Origin: Candidatus Nitrosocosmicus agrestis
GTDB lineage: Archaea; Thermoproteota; Nitrososphaeria; Nitrososphaerales; Nitrososphaeraceae
Length of the DNA stretch: 33,637 nucleotides
NCBI RefSeq assembly: GCF_008389435.1
Contig: NZ_VUYS01000027.1
Span: 1-33,637 of the forward strand
Direction of reading: 5' to 3'
Shown here: one piece after another, positions 24,924-33,484 of the stretch
Position numbering within the stretch: the first letter of the stretch is position 1
How the letters are laid out: each line of letters opens with the position of its first letter
Notes under the pieces: generated by a model
The model's input: the letters and a program-made list of their open reading frames with translations, nothing else
What the model was told of the DNA's origin: nothing
The model's database searches: none
Position numbers and translations under genes: made by a program

Positions 24924-25421
24924 TTGCAGATAGCATTACGGCGGGTAAATGGATATGATATTCGTAGATGTACTTATGAAGATTTAGGTTCGGTAATTGA
25001 TATTAATCTCAAAACTCTTCCAGAACATTATACCGAATATTTCTTTGAATCGTTATTGCGTGAAATCCCGGAGGCATTTATTATTGCAGAAATAGATAAC
25101 TTGGTGGTGGGATACATTATGTGCAAACTGGAATTTGGATTTTCTAACTTTAGGAAATTGGGCTTCGTTAAAAAAGGCCATGTTGTATCGATTGCAATCC
25201 TAAATGAGCACAGAGGCAAAAAGATAGGTGAGGCATTGATGATCGAGGGTATTAACGGAATATCTGCAAGAAAAGGTGATGAAATCTATTTAGAAGTCCG
25301 AACAAGTAATCAGGCAGCTATTTCATTATATCAAAAACTTGGTTTTCAGATTAAATCAGTATTAAAATCCTATTATAGAGACGGCGAAGACGCAAATCTG
25401 ATGGCTCTTGAATTGTCTTGA
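24924..25421 (+). CDS. GNAT N-acetyltransferase (RimI/Ard1-like)
   Basis: The 165-aa protein is a complete GNAT fold. The acetyl-CoA loop is HRGKKIGEALM (R/Q-x-x-G-x-G/A), preceded by the VVSIAIL strand, and motif B is YLEVRTSNQAAISLYQKLGF. These match archaeal protein N-terminal acetyltransferases of the RimI/Ard1 group, which acetylate Ser, Ala or Met N-termini. The short loop PEHYTEYFFESLL is the substrate-side helix found in that group. The TTG start is supported by a TATA box. Substrate is inferred from family, not shown. Confidence 0.85.
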   Translation: MQIALRRVNGYDIRRCTYEDLGSVIDINLKTLPEHYTEYFFESLLREIPEAFIIAEIDNLVVGYIMCKLEFGFSNFRKLGFVKKGHVVSIAILNEHRGKKIGEALMIEGINGISARKGDEIYLEVRTSNQAAISLYQKLGFQIKSVLKSYYRDGEDANLMALELS

Positions 25422-25482
25422 TAAAAATTAGTTTATTAATTTATAACCATCAAATAAATAGAAGGAAATTAATTTTAGATTA

Positions 25483-25629
25483 TTGAATATTTTTGAGCCT
25501 TCTACTCTGTTAGCTATTTTTCCTTATGTTTTTATTTCTGCGTTCCCCATTTTTGGACTTTTATTAATAACCTATTGGCTAGTTAAAGATAAAAGAATGG
25601 GAAAGAAAGAGAAAGAGAAAGAGAAATAA
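25483..25629 (+). CDS. 48-aa membrane peptide with charged KE tail
   Basis: From TTG 25483: MNIFEPSTLLAIFPYVF, a helix through ISAFPIFGLLLITYWLV, then KDKRMGKKEKEKEK ending at TAA 25627-25629. The tail is encoded by GAGAAA repeats (25608-25626) that could expand or contract. An AAATAAATA stretch near 25452 could act as TATA box. The helix-plus-charged-tail pattern supports a real protein. No family known. Confidence 0.45.
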   Translation: MNIFEPSTLLAIFPYVFISAFPIFGLLLITYWLVKDKRMGKKEKEKEK

Positions 25630-25924
25630 AAGATTTAATTACTTAAAGATAAGAGTATTTCGAAAACAAATTCTGATGAGGATTCTCAACCTAACTGTAA
25701 CATATTAATTAATTAGTTCAAATACAATTGATATTTTACAATGTTAAGTTCAATGTTTTTACTATAATGCTTATTGGGCCTAGATTTACTATTATTCTAA
25801 AAAGAATACAAGATTTTGTATATGGGATATTAACTTACTTTGTATCGTTAATTTTTACTAATGAGTACATTTTTTTTTATACTTCATTTAATCTGCACAT
25901 GATTAAAATAAGATCAGAACCTAG

Positions 25925-26218
25925 TTGCTAGTCAAAGGGAAAGAACGAATTAAAACCAAGTATCGGGATAAATGTCAAATCTACTACTTGATTGTCAAAA
26001 GCTGTATAGGACATTATCAATCCAAGAATAAGTTAAGCTATTATAGTTCATATAAGCGTCTAAACGATTATTTAGCCGATCTGATCCGACTTGACTTACT
26101 CTCTTTTGATGAAAAACTACAGAGGTTCATAGCCACACCTAAAGGAAACGAATTTGTAAGAAAGTATGATAACATTATTGACTTCGTTCCTTCTTTTAGG
26201 CGCGACTATGAAATTTAG
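25925..26218 (+). CDS. Winged-helix protein (ArnR1-like)
   Basis: The 97-aa protein is a single winged helix with YLIVKSCIGHYQSKNKLSYYS, LNDYLADLIRLDLLSF and FIATPKGNEFVRKYD. The TPKG-x-x-F ending is typical of archaeal ArnR1-like or DUF4364-like winged helices. It is the nearest regulator upstream of the 26487 membrane protein gene, whose promoter contains a palindrome, but a link is speculative. Start is TTG 25925; no good TATA box is seen at the leaderless distance. Confidence 0.65.
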   Translation: MLVKGKERIKTKYRDKCQIYYLIVKSCIGHYQSKNKLSYYSSYKRLNDYLADLIRLDLLSFDEKLQRFIATPKGNEFVRKYDNIIDFVPSFRRDYEI

Positions 26219-26436
26219 CGTCTTTGAGATAAATATTTTGTCTTACGATATCTAGAATTGATTTTATTATTTTAATTTAATAAATTCATCGTATTTGCGA
26301 GTAAAGTCCAGTTTCATTACCATCAAGTAGGAATAATCTATTTTAAGCAGATATATTAACATCTGAACGATAATGTATATCAAAATCTATTTCTTTTTTT
26401 TAGGTTGAATTCTACTCAAACACTCTCAAAATTTAT

Positions 26437-26452
26437 CTGACTGACCAGTCAG
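26437..26452. promoter_or_regulatory. Perfect palindrome behind the TATA box (CTGACTG-AC-CAGTCAG)
   Basis: Two 7-bp arms with a 2-bp spacer end six nt before the TATA box and cover the expected BRE, where a bound protein would block TFB. The shape resembles TetR-family operators. A second palindrome, ATAAGATCTTAT (26461-26472), overlaps the TATA box. No TetR gene is in the window. Confidence 0.55.
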
Positions 26453-26457
26453 TAATA

Positions 26458-26465
26458 TTTATAAG
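26458..26465 (+). promoter_or_regulatory. TATA box of the 26487 membrane protein gene
   Basis: TTTATAAG lies 26 nt (centre to start) before ATG 26487, matching a leaderless promoter. Confidence 0.6.
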
Positions 26466-26486
26466 ATCTTATGTTTTATTGATTTC

Positions 26487-27617
26487 ATGGATCCGAATTT
26501 GCCGACCAATCGTAATTTATCCAGACTGATCGCACTAGTATTTATACTTGCAGGCACCGGTTCGATATTGCAGATCGGCGGTGGAAATTGGGATGTTACC
26601 TCTCATTTGCTGTTTAAACCTGAAACTTTTTTTACACCATCACATGCAATTCTTTATGCTGGAATATTTGTTTTAATTGTATCAGCAATACTATGTATAA
26701 CTCTGATACTGCGCCATAAAGATCTTCGCCAGAATTCTATCTACCTGCCCTTAAGATTACTGATCTTGGGTTCTTCTCTTTCATTAATCGCCGGCCCTGG
26801 AGATTATTTTTGGCATCAATTATTTGGTGTCGATGGTTTTTTGAGCCCTACCCATTTGCTATTGATTACTGGCATGCTTATCAATTCATTTGGAAGCGCG
26901 ATTGGATTGGTGAGAATTATGCCCGCAATCCAGAATCTCTTTGTTTCTAAATTGTGTCGAATTTTTCTTATTTTTGCTTTTATTGCTCTTTGGCTGAACC
27001 TTATATCATTCATTTACATTTTCGCATTACCTATATCTAACGGGGAATTATTTAATTTTAATTTAAATCCACTAATTGAATCCTTGATTGCAATTATATT
27101 TTTACCGATAGTTAACTCGCTGGTTGCAATTTCAATTATAAAGACAACAAAAAAATTTGGATATTTGAGTTTGATTGGAACCGGGGTTTTCTTGATGACT
27201 CTATTAACAAATATTTTACCATCTGTAGTAACTACTGCGTTTATGCCATACTATCTCTTATCTGCATTGCCTTTCTTTATCGTGGACGTATTTTTATACA
27301 AGAAGTCTCTCTCGTCACGTGTTGCAGTTGATCAAAATACTAAATTAATTATAGCAGGTACAATATCTGCTTCTTTATTTTATATTATTGGATACCCGTG
27401 GTTGCCTTTGGCTTTAGGCAATTACTTGACACCTATAGATTTGGAAGCGGTTGGGTTTACCACACTTGATGACATTGTTCCTTTGTTTATGAATTCACTG
27501 TATTTTGTGTTACCTGCTACTATAATAATAGGTGCATTGTTGGGATTATTTACTGCCTTTATATTTTTAAAATTTGAAAAAAACCTTGCCAGAAAAGTAC
27601 ATACTTCAGTTAAATAA
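26487..27617 (+). CDS. Polytopic membrane protein with duplicated Asp/His motif
   Basis: The 376-aa protein has about ten membrane helices. Two motifs with identical spacing follow the first and third helices: D36-x3-H40-x-LF-x2-E46-x-F-x2-PS-H53 and D106-x3-H110-x-LF-x2-D116-x-F-x2-PT-H123. Both read D-x3-H-x-LF-x2-[ED]-x-F-x2-P-[ST]-H. This is an internal duplication of an acid/histidine site, suitable for binding metal ions or haem at the membrane face. I do not recognise a named family, and no transporter signature is seen. Regulation is suggested by the palindrome at 26437. ATG 26487 is set by the TATA box. Confidence 0.7.
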   Translation: MDPNLPTNRNLSRLIALVFILAGTGSILQIGGGNWDVTSHLLFKPETFFTPSHAILYAGIFVLIVSAILCITLILRHKDLRQNSIYLPLRLLILGSSLSLIAGPGDYFWHQLFGVDGFLSPTHLLLITGMLINSFGSAIGLVRIMPAIQNLFVSKLCRIFLIFAFIALWLNLISFIYIFALPISNGELFNFNLNPLIESLIAIIFLPIVNSLVAISIIKTTKKFGYLSLIGTGVFLMTLLTNILPSVVTTAFMPYYLLSALPFFIVDVFLYKKSLSSRVAVDQNTKLIIAGTISASLFYIIGYPWLPLALGNYLTPIDLEAVGFTTLDDIVPLFMNSLYFVLPATIIIGALLGLFTAFIFLKFEKNLARKVHTSVK

Positions 27618-27822
27618 AAATGAGATAATATTATTTCTAATTTTTGTAAAATCGTTTCCATCCATTAATAATAATGCAATGAAAGGACAAAGCTATTTTA
27701 AACGAACCTTAGACATCAAAATATATTTGATTTTTTTTCAAATAAGGATTAGCACAGCTGGCCAGGAATATTTCGTTTTGGTAAAGTTGGTTGGATTTAA
27801 CTCATCTTCGCAAAGAAATCCA

Positions 27823-28788
27823 TTAATTTTTTATTCCTTGACCTACCAAAACCGAGTAGCAACCAATACCGCATTTTTCCTAAATGGGTTTCATTGATTT
27901 TGGATCTGAACTACCAATACAGCAAGGATGTTTTATTTCACCTTTGTGATCTTATGATAGAATTGCCCATGATGGGCAATCAATGGGTGTATTGCATTTT
28001 CCACCCCAAGGACCTTTCATCAGTTCTAATTGTTTGAAAGTATTCATTATTACATTCGGATATTTTTTTTTAAATTGATTATTTTTAAAATAATTTCATT
28101 GCGTACCTGGCCATACTGTAACCAAAGTGGATCGTTTTCTGTGAAGGGCGTATGAAACTGAAATCCAATCTTGTTTATTATTCCCTTCCACTCAATTACT
28201 AAATCTTCTATGGTTGAGTAATTAATTGAATTAATAGTCATTGTTATCCAAATATCTTTCCAAGCTGGTTTACCGTTTCGACTAGGACCTTCTATATACT
28301 TCAAAATGTTATGCTTGGTTTTTGTATAGGTGCCGTCTCCTCTAATTTGATCATGGATTTTTTCTGTTCCATCTAGTGAAATCCAGTAGAAATATAATTT
28401 ATCAAATCTTTGGATGGGGATAGTGCCATTAGTAACTACACATACACGATACGGTAACTCAATTACAAAATAACTCTATGACGTCCTTTCGTAACATAGG
28501 TTCTCCTCCCACTATTGCGACAACATAAACATTATGCTTTTTAAAAGTACTTTGGATAATTTTTTTCCATCCTTGAAGAGATAATTCATTTAATTCGTTT
28601 CTACGAGTTTTCCACCAGTAACAGTGAGAACAATGTAAATTACAGACATTGACAATGTCTACTGATCCATATAAATAAGGCTTTGACTTTAATAGCCAGA
28701 TTGAGGCATACTTTAATAACATTCTAAGATTTGGCAAAAACTTTATTATTAATTCCTTGGTTCCCATGCCATAAACTACATCGACCAT
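27823..28788 (-). pseudogene. Radical SAM/SPASM-like protein, broken by four lesions
   Basis: ATG 28788 opens a frame with CNLHCSHCYWW (C-x3-C-x2-C, the SAM [4Fe-4S] motif) and VGGEPMLRKDVIELF. It is broken at 28459-28461 by a frameshift; the next frame resumes with ELPYRVCVVTNGT and YWISLDGTEKIHD. A second frameshift falls in a 9-A run (28063-28071 on the plus strand), after which the reading is TFKQLELMKGPWGGKCNTPIDC. In-frame stops follow at 27952-27954 and 27880-27882, between further SPASM-like Cys residues (HPCCIG and CGIGC). The end is TAA 27823-27825. Together these give about 320 codons of one radical SAM protein. The function before decay could have been peptide or cofactor modification. 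Confidence 0.72.
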
Positions 28789-29467
28789 TTTGAACCTTAA
28801 GATATGATCCTGGTATTAATTAAACATTCCAAGCAGATTTCTTTTCAGACAATATGCTCATTTTGATGATTAGATTAAATAATTTGATATAATTAGCTGA
28901 TTAAATAATTTAGGTATATATGTTAAAAATCGAAACTATCATTTGATGGTTAATGATTATTTGCGAAAGTGTTGATCTTTATTGACGACGATAATATAAG
29001 AATCACAAATTGCACTGTTAATGTCTTATTAAATAGTCCTCTTTTGTATGACTAGATAAAAATTTTTAAATATCAATACTTTTTTTTGAAATCATTATTT
29101 GAAACGATGAATATTCAATGTTACTTAATAAAATATGCTCTAGTTTGAAATCCTAATCGATTCTAAAAGTACTCTTTCCAACTCTGTGAATTACAGTTTT
29201 AATATATCCAGTTGTTTCTCTGAGGATTAAATAGCATGATCTATAAGCGTACTTGTGTCTAAAGAAAAAAATTCTGCTAAAAAACACGATTGGAAATAAG
29301 AAAACAGGGTTAAACAAATACAGAAATACAGAACAAAAAGAAGAAAAAGACGCTGTTGCAAGTGCCGATTAATCCCTGTTTTTATGCAATGTGATTTGAA
29401 TACTTCAGAGCAACACTGAATCATTGATTTGAGGAATTGGTACTTTGATAAATAATTTAACTTAATT

Positions 29468-29489
29468 TCATATCCAACATTGGATATGA
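29468..29489. repeat. 22-nt palindrome with perfect 10-bp arms
   Basis: TCATATCCAA and TTGGATATGA flank a 2-nt spacer (CA). It lies in gene-free DNA, so it is not an obvious operator of a known gene. It could be an operator of an unseen transcript, or a site for a DNA-binding or mobile-element protein. Confidence 0.7.
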
Positions 29490-29955
29490 TTAACGCTATA
29501 ATTTGGTAAAGAAAGCTGAATCGACTTACAATTTTTGAATGATTTATCTCGGGTAAATTAATTATAAATCTAGTTGTATGGGACTGGAGGGCATCTATTC
29601 CTAATTTATTCCTCCTATTGTTTGACTTAATATAGGTTATATTATTCTTAGTAATCTTTGTATTGTTAATTTATTTTTTATTATATTGATCGGAGCATAA
29701 AAAAGCAAAAACAGATATTTATTGTCAAAGTCCCTAAGTCCGCTATCATCATTTATGAAATATCATTTGCCGATAACGCTACTAGAAAAATACGAGTAAC
29801 AGTTATTTTGTTAATTCTAAAAAAAAGAATAATAGTTACTATCCTCTTTGTCATTTAAAAATTCTGTATCTGATCTCTTGAAGAATAATTTATGAAAATA
29901 TAAAGTATTGAATGAAAAACAAGTATTCATCTACAAAATTAGTATTTCTTTAACC

Positions 29956-29989
29956 AAATGAGAATTAATCAAATCTATTTTTCTCATTT
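29956..29989. repeat. Hairpin with 9-bp perfect stem
   Basis: AAATGAGAA and TTCTCATTT are separated by 16 nt. The arms resemble half of the TGAGAAT operator described at 3041 and 4236, but with different spacing, so this is likely coincidental. Confidence 0.4.
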
Positions 29990-30137
29990 TAAGTTTTTAA
30001 TTCCTTCTTTGGGTTGTACCAAATCCACTTTTCAATTTCAGTTAGTTGTAAGTCTGATGGTATACTCATCTCATACTGCTGATTGTAATGCCACCTGATT
30101 CAACTATTACACTGGCATACGCGGTATAACTAGATTA

Positions 30138-30503
30138 TCAATAATCAGAATATTCATCTATTGTCTTTTGTGTTAGATAAATTGAGTCAACGTCTGTGGG
30201 GTCTACAAAGATGTAACCATTCTTTAGCAAATCGTCTCTGACATATTGCCTTATTTCTAGATTTGACTCTTCTTTGTTTCTGTTGCCGCCCCTTAACCTA
30301 CATGCCTCATTATAAATATCAATAAACTTTACCGGTACTTTCAATTCTTTACCGGTACTTTCTATCAATACTTTGACAAATGTCAAAGTCAAATTCTGTA
30401 TTTTGTCAGATTTGTCTTGTAGTTCCAATAAAATTAGAGTATGCAATGTTCTATATAACAATCTATTACTATGAGTCAAAAGAATTTGAGTAAAAACCAT
30501 CAA
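30138..30503 (-). CDS. Winged-helix-like hypothetical protein
   Basis: The 121-aa frame has a hydrophobic-helical N-terminal half (THSNRLLYRTLHTLILLELQ, TLTFVKVLIES) and a charged C-terminal half (VPVKFIDIYNEACRLRGG, IRQYVRDDLLKNGYIFVDPTD, YLTQKTIDEY) that looks like a winged-helix domain. No family is assigned and the N-terminus may start later. The sequence CTTTACCGGTACTTTC occurs twice 20 nt apart within the gene (30327 and 30347). It stands alone in a gene-poor stretch. Confidence 0.5.
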   Translation of the reverse strand: MMVFTQILLTHSNRLLYRTLHTLILLELQDKSDKIQNLTLTFVKVLIESTGKELKVPVKFIDIYNEACRLRGGNRNKEESNLEIRQYVRDDLLKNGYIFVDPTDVDSIYLTQKTIDEYSDY

Positions 30504-31017
30504 ACTCAGATATGACTAATCTTTTAACTATCTGACAAGTAGAAAAAGTATTTTCGTCACATGTATTACAATCTCTTGCATTATGTTGTCAATACTGAGA
30601 TCTAATATCACCAAAGAAAAAAACAAATTCATAAATTCTGTTAAAGAAATTTAAATTGTTTGATTAAGGGAAGTTATTGTTTTCTCAAAAAGAAATTTCA
30701 CTTTTGTCTAAATAATTTAATGAAAATATCAAGTCAATTCTTTCTGAATTTGTAGATGGATATGTCACACTGCTGCTACTTTCAATGCACTAAAATTTCA
30801 ATCAAACATTGATGGTTTAAAATTGTAACAGTGGACAAGGCGAGACCAACTTCAGTAATGGACTGCATAGTCTATCTAAACTAAGAGCTGAAGTTTTTAT
30901 GATGTGTGAGTGTCTCAACGATCTAGATTTTTCTTCAATTCAGCAAAATAACACTGAATCTATGGAATTCAGTAATAAACTAACACTATATGCCTTAGGA
31001 AATTGCACTTTTGAGGG
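30504..31017. other. Intergenic region with no feature seen
   Basis: All frames are closed and no strong palindrome or RNA gene was found in this stretch. Confidence 0.45.
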
Positions 31018-31022
31018 AAAAA
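31018..31022 (-). terminator. Oligo-T tract after the tRNA gene
   Basis: TTTTT on the minus strand follows directly after the 3' end of tRNA-Ser and would end its transcript. Confidence 0.45.
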
Positions 31023-31024
31023 GG

Positions 31025-31123
31025 CGCCGGGAGAGGGATTTGAACCCTCGAGGCCCTCACGGGCCACAAGCTTTTTAGTCTAAATTTCCAGGCTTGCGCC
31101 CTTCCAGGCTAGGCGACCCCGGC
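31025..31123 (-). tRNA. tRNA-Ser(GGA) with a 13-nt intron
   Basis: The 99-nt gene folds as a serine tRNA: acceptor GCCGGGG/TCCCGGC with discriminator G73, D-stem GCC/GGC, anticodon stem CAAGC/GCTTG, long variable arm (GGCCC-GTGA-GGGCC) and T-arm GAGGG-TTCAAAT-CCCTC. The anticodon stem encloses 20 nt rather than 7. Splicing out 13 nt (31073-31085) between positions 37 and 38, the usual archaeal intron site, restores the loop CTGGAAA with anticodon GGA (31087-31089). The discriminator G and long variable arm support serine. The genome encodes only CC of the CCA end. The upstream minus-strand sequence GATATAAATAAA (around 31150) is a suitable TATA box. Confidence 0.88.
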
Positions 31124-32025
31124 ATTTGATATTGGTTGAATCATCCGCTTTTTATTTATATCTAATTTATTGATAGATAAACTTGATAACAGTAGGTTAT
31201 TCTATTTTCTATTGATGTCAATCAAACTCTGCTATCTTTGATAAATGAACCTGAGGATTTTTTTGACATCATATAAATCAGTATCAATCCTTGTGTTATT
31301 TAAAATAATTAATGTTGCATAAATGGAAGTTCTATCTTATGCAGGTGCAATTTTTTTGTGAGGTTTGATTAAGGAAAACAATTGATTAGAATATATATAT
31401 AATAAAAAACATGGTCTGACAATACTTAATATAAACATACGCAGGTTGTATCCTATCCACAGTGATTTTATATGATAACTGCAGTTTCAGAATAAACACA
31501 TCTTTATACTCATTGATAAGAGCATGTGACTAACTTTCTATTTTTTTATTAATTCTGATGCGATTAAATAAAAAATAACTTGAGAAATTCTTGTTCCTGG
31601 ACAAAATCGATGATTTGCAGTTTTTGAAGTTTAATAATGTACTGCGGCGAAGGCCAATATTTTCCATGGATATGTTGATCAAAACTTAAACTGAACAGAT
31701 TGGACATATTATTTTGCTATTGGTCAAATAATTGATAGCTGATGTAGAATTTTTTTGTCTAATGTGATTGTCTTTGTTGGTCAAACATGCGATATACATT
31801 TTCTATTATGGATTCGAAATCATACAGATCTATTTCAGATCGTATTAATCTCATTTATCCTAAACTGTATTTGATAAAATATATCTGATTAATTAGATTT
31901 GGGTCGCATATGAACCACGTTTAAATTTCATTAAAAAGCATATGGTAACTATAAAAAAACACAGTCAAGAAATCAGAAGAAATAATTTATAAAACTTTTT
32001 GGAAATTGATCTGAAAGATATTTAA
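31124..32025. other. 900-nt gap with no gene seen
   Basis: Apart from the TATA box for the tRNA, no frame or RNA gene is convincing here. Confidence 0.45.
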
Positions 32026-32190
32026 TCAACTCATTTCAATCTTGTCAATCATCCTTCCCGACAATAAATCAAATTTAAAAATTTTGGAATGGCCAGTTGA
32101 AGTCTTGTGATCTTGAACATCTGAATAAAATAGAAAGTTTTGATTACATTGATTACACACCCAAACAATATTTAGATCTTTATCATTCAT
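32026..32190 (-). CDS. 54-aa C2H2 zinc-finger protein
   Basis: From ATG 32190 the protein reads MNDKDLNIVWVCNQCNQNF, then FYSDVQDHKTSTGHSKIFKF, then LLSGRMIDKIEMS. Cys12, Cys15, His28 and His34 give C-x2-C-x12-H-x5-H, a canonical C2H2 zinc finger with the usual aromatic residue (Phe19) between the second Cys and first His. It is far too regular for chance. Single-finger mini-proteins of this type occur in archaea and may bind DNA, RNA or protein. It is divergent from nfo, with 207 nt between the starts. Confidence 0.7.
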   Translation of the reverse strand: MNDKDLNIVWVCNQCNQNFLFYSDVQDHKTSTGHSKIFKFDLLSGRMIDKIEMS

Positions 32191-32364
32191 CTTAGTCTAA
32201 CGATAGCAATCAAACAAACGATATAAGCAGTTTGAAAACAAATAATATTAATTTATTTTGATTAATCTATAGTAAAATTATCTTCAACTAATGTCCTTTT
32301 CAATTTTATTCTAGTTGTATTACCTACAAATTATCTTTCCTAATAAAAGCTTCTCAATTATTAA

Positions 32365-32372
32365 TTTATAAA
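32365..32372 (+). promoter_or_regulatory. TATA box of nfo
   Basis: TTTATAAA is centred about 29 nt before ATG 32398, the expected distance for a leaderless or nearly leaderless transcript. Confidence 0.5.
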
Positions 32373-32397
32373 TTTCTAGAGGACAATTTTATTTAAG

Positions 32398-33264
32398 ATG
32401 ATCCAGAAACTAGGCATTCACGTCTCAATTAGCGGAGGAATTCATAATTCTGTTTCAAATGCAGTGAACTTGGGGTGCACCACATTCCAAATATTTAGTA
32501 GGAGTCCTCGGCAATGGAGTGCAAAGGATATAGGTGATTCCGAGGTTTCAACATTTAAAGAAAAATTAAAGCAAAGTGGTATTGATTCTTCATCTGTAAT
32601 CGTCCATATGCCCTATCTGCCGAATCTATCTGCCCCTGAAAGTGAAATGTATCAAAAATCTATAGAGACTCTAGCAGATGAGATATTTCGATGCAATCTT
32701 CTTGGAATCCCTTACTTGGTTATACATCTTGGAAGTCACTTAGGAAAAGGAGAAGACCATGGTAAAAGTCAACTTATCAATGCATGCAGTAAATCGCTAA
32801 ATAATTACGAAAAAAGGCGATTTCAAAAAAATAAAGTAAAAATATTACTTGAGAATAGTGCAGGTCAAAAAAATAGTATAGGTAGCAAGATTGAACAGAT
32901 CAGTGAAATCCTGGAAAAGTTGGAGCCACAAAACTATGGCATCTGTCTTGATACATGTCATCTGTATGCATCAGGATATGATCTCTCTAATGAGTCGAAA
33001 TCATTAGAATTAATTGATAATATAGATAGTGTTTTGGGACTCAGAAATTTGAAATTATTTCATATAAATGATTCTAAGGGTGATTTAGGATCTAACTTAG
33101 ATAGGCATTATCATATTGGATTAGGAAAAATTGGACCAACAGGATTCAAAACTTTGATCAATAACAAGAGACTAATTCACATTCCATTTATCATGGAAAC
33201 TCCAATCGACTCGGAAAGAGGGGATGCTGAAAATATGAAATACTTAAAGAGCCTGATCAATTAG
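32398..33264 (+). CDS. nfo: Endonuclease IV (AP endonuclease)
   Basis: The 288-aa protein is a TIM-barrel nuclease that cuts DNA at abasic sites in base-excision repair. All zinc ligands of the trinuclear site are seen: His70, His110, Glu152, Asp185, His188, His222, Asp235, His237 and Glu267, in the motifs VIVHMPYLPNL, LVIHLGSH, LLENSAG, CLDTCHLYASGYD, FHINDSK, DRHYHIGLG and METP. These match E. coli Nfo (69, 109, 145, 179, 182, 216, 229, 231, 261) with an offset of one to seven. Length is normal. ATG 32398. Confidence 0.95.
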   Translation: MIQKLGIHVSISGGIHNSVSNAVNLGCTTFQIFSRSPRQWSAKDIGDSEVSTFKEKLKQSGIDSSSVIVHMPYLPNLSAPESEMYQKSIETLADEIFRCNLLGIPYLVIHLGSHLGKGEDHGKSQLINACSKSLNNYEKRRFQKNKVKILLENSAGQKNSIGSKIEQISEILEKLEPQNYGICLDTCHLYASGYDLSNESKSLELIDNIDSVLGLRNLKLFHINDSKGDLGSNLDRHYHIGLGKIGPTGFKTLINNKRLIHIPFIMETPIDSERGDAENMKYLKSLIN

Positions 33265-33484
33265 GCCTATTTTCAGCATAGAAATCTTAATTTAAAAAAT
33301 ATTTGAGCTAAGACTCACAAGCCATATATCTTTCGCAATAATACTAAAATTCCAATTAAAGAATCATCTGTTCTTGATATTGATATTGATAAATGACATC
33401 TAAATGAAGAATACAGTAAAGATTGTTTAAATGGTGTAAAATGACTAGTATATATATTAGACATCATTTACAAGCTCTAAAATA

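Larger units (their letters stand above)
28789..30137. other. 1.35-kb gene-poor region
   Basis: No convincing gene is seen. Short protein-like traces exist near 29330-29410 (Cys-rich) and 29580-29700 (hydrophobic, interrupted by stops). Two palindromic structures, at 29468-29489 and 29956-29989, are listed separately. Confidence 0.45.

Noticed and set aside
25728-25931. 67-codon plus-strand frame
   Set aside because: Hydrophobic by AT-richness only, overlaps the start of the winged-helix gene, and lacks a good start context.
29227-29424. 65-codon minus-strand frame, and on the other strand a Cys-rich trace (RRCCKCRLIPVFMQC)
   Set aside because: The two overlap, neither has a start codon with a promoter, and the Cys-rich trace is under 40 codons. 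Could be a remnant, but not enough to call.
29579-29730. Hydrophobic trace (NLFLLLFDLI, then VILFLVIFVLLIYFLLY, then SEHKKAK) with two internal stops
   Set aside because: AT-rich DNA gives such Leu/Ile/Phe strings by chance, and there is no start or family match.
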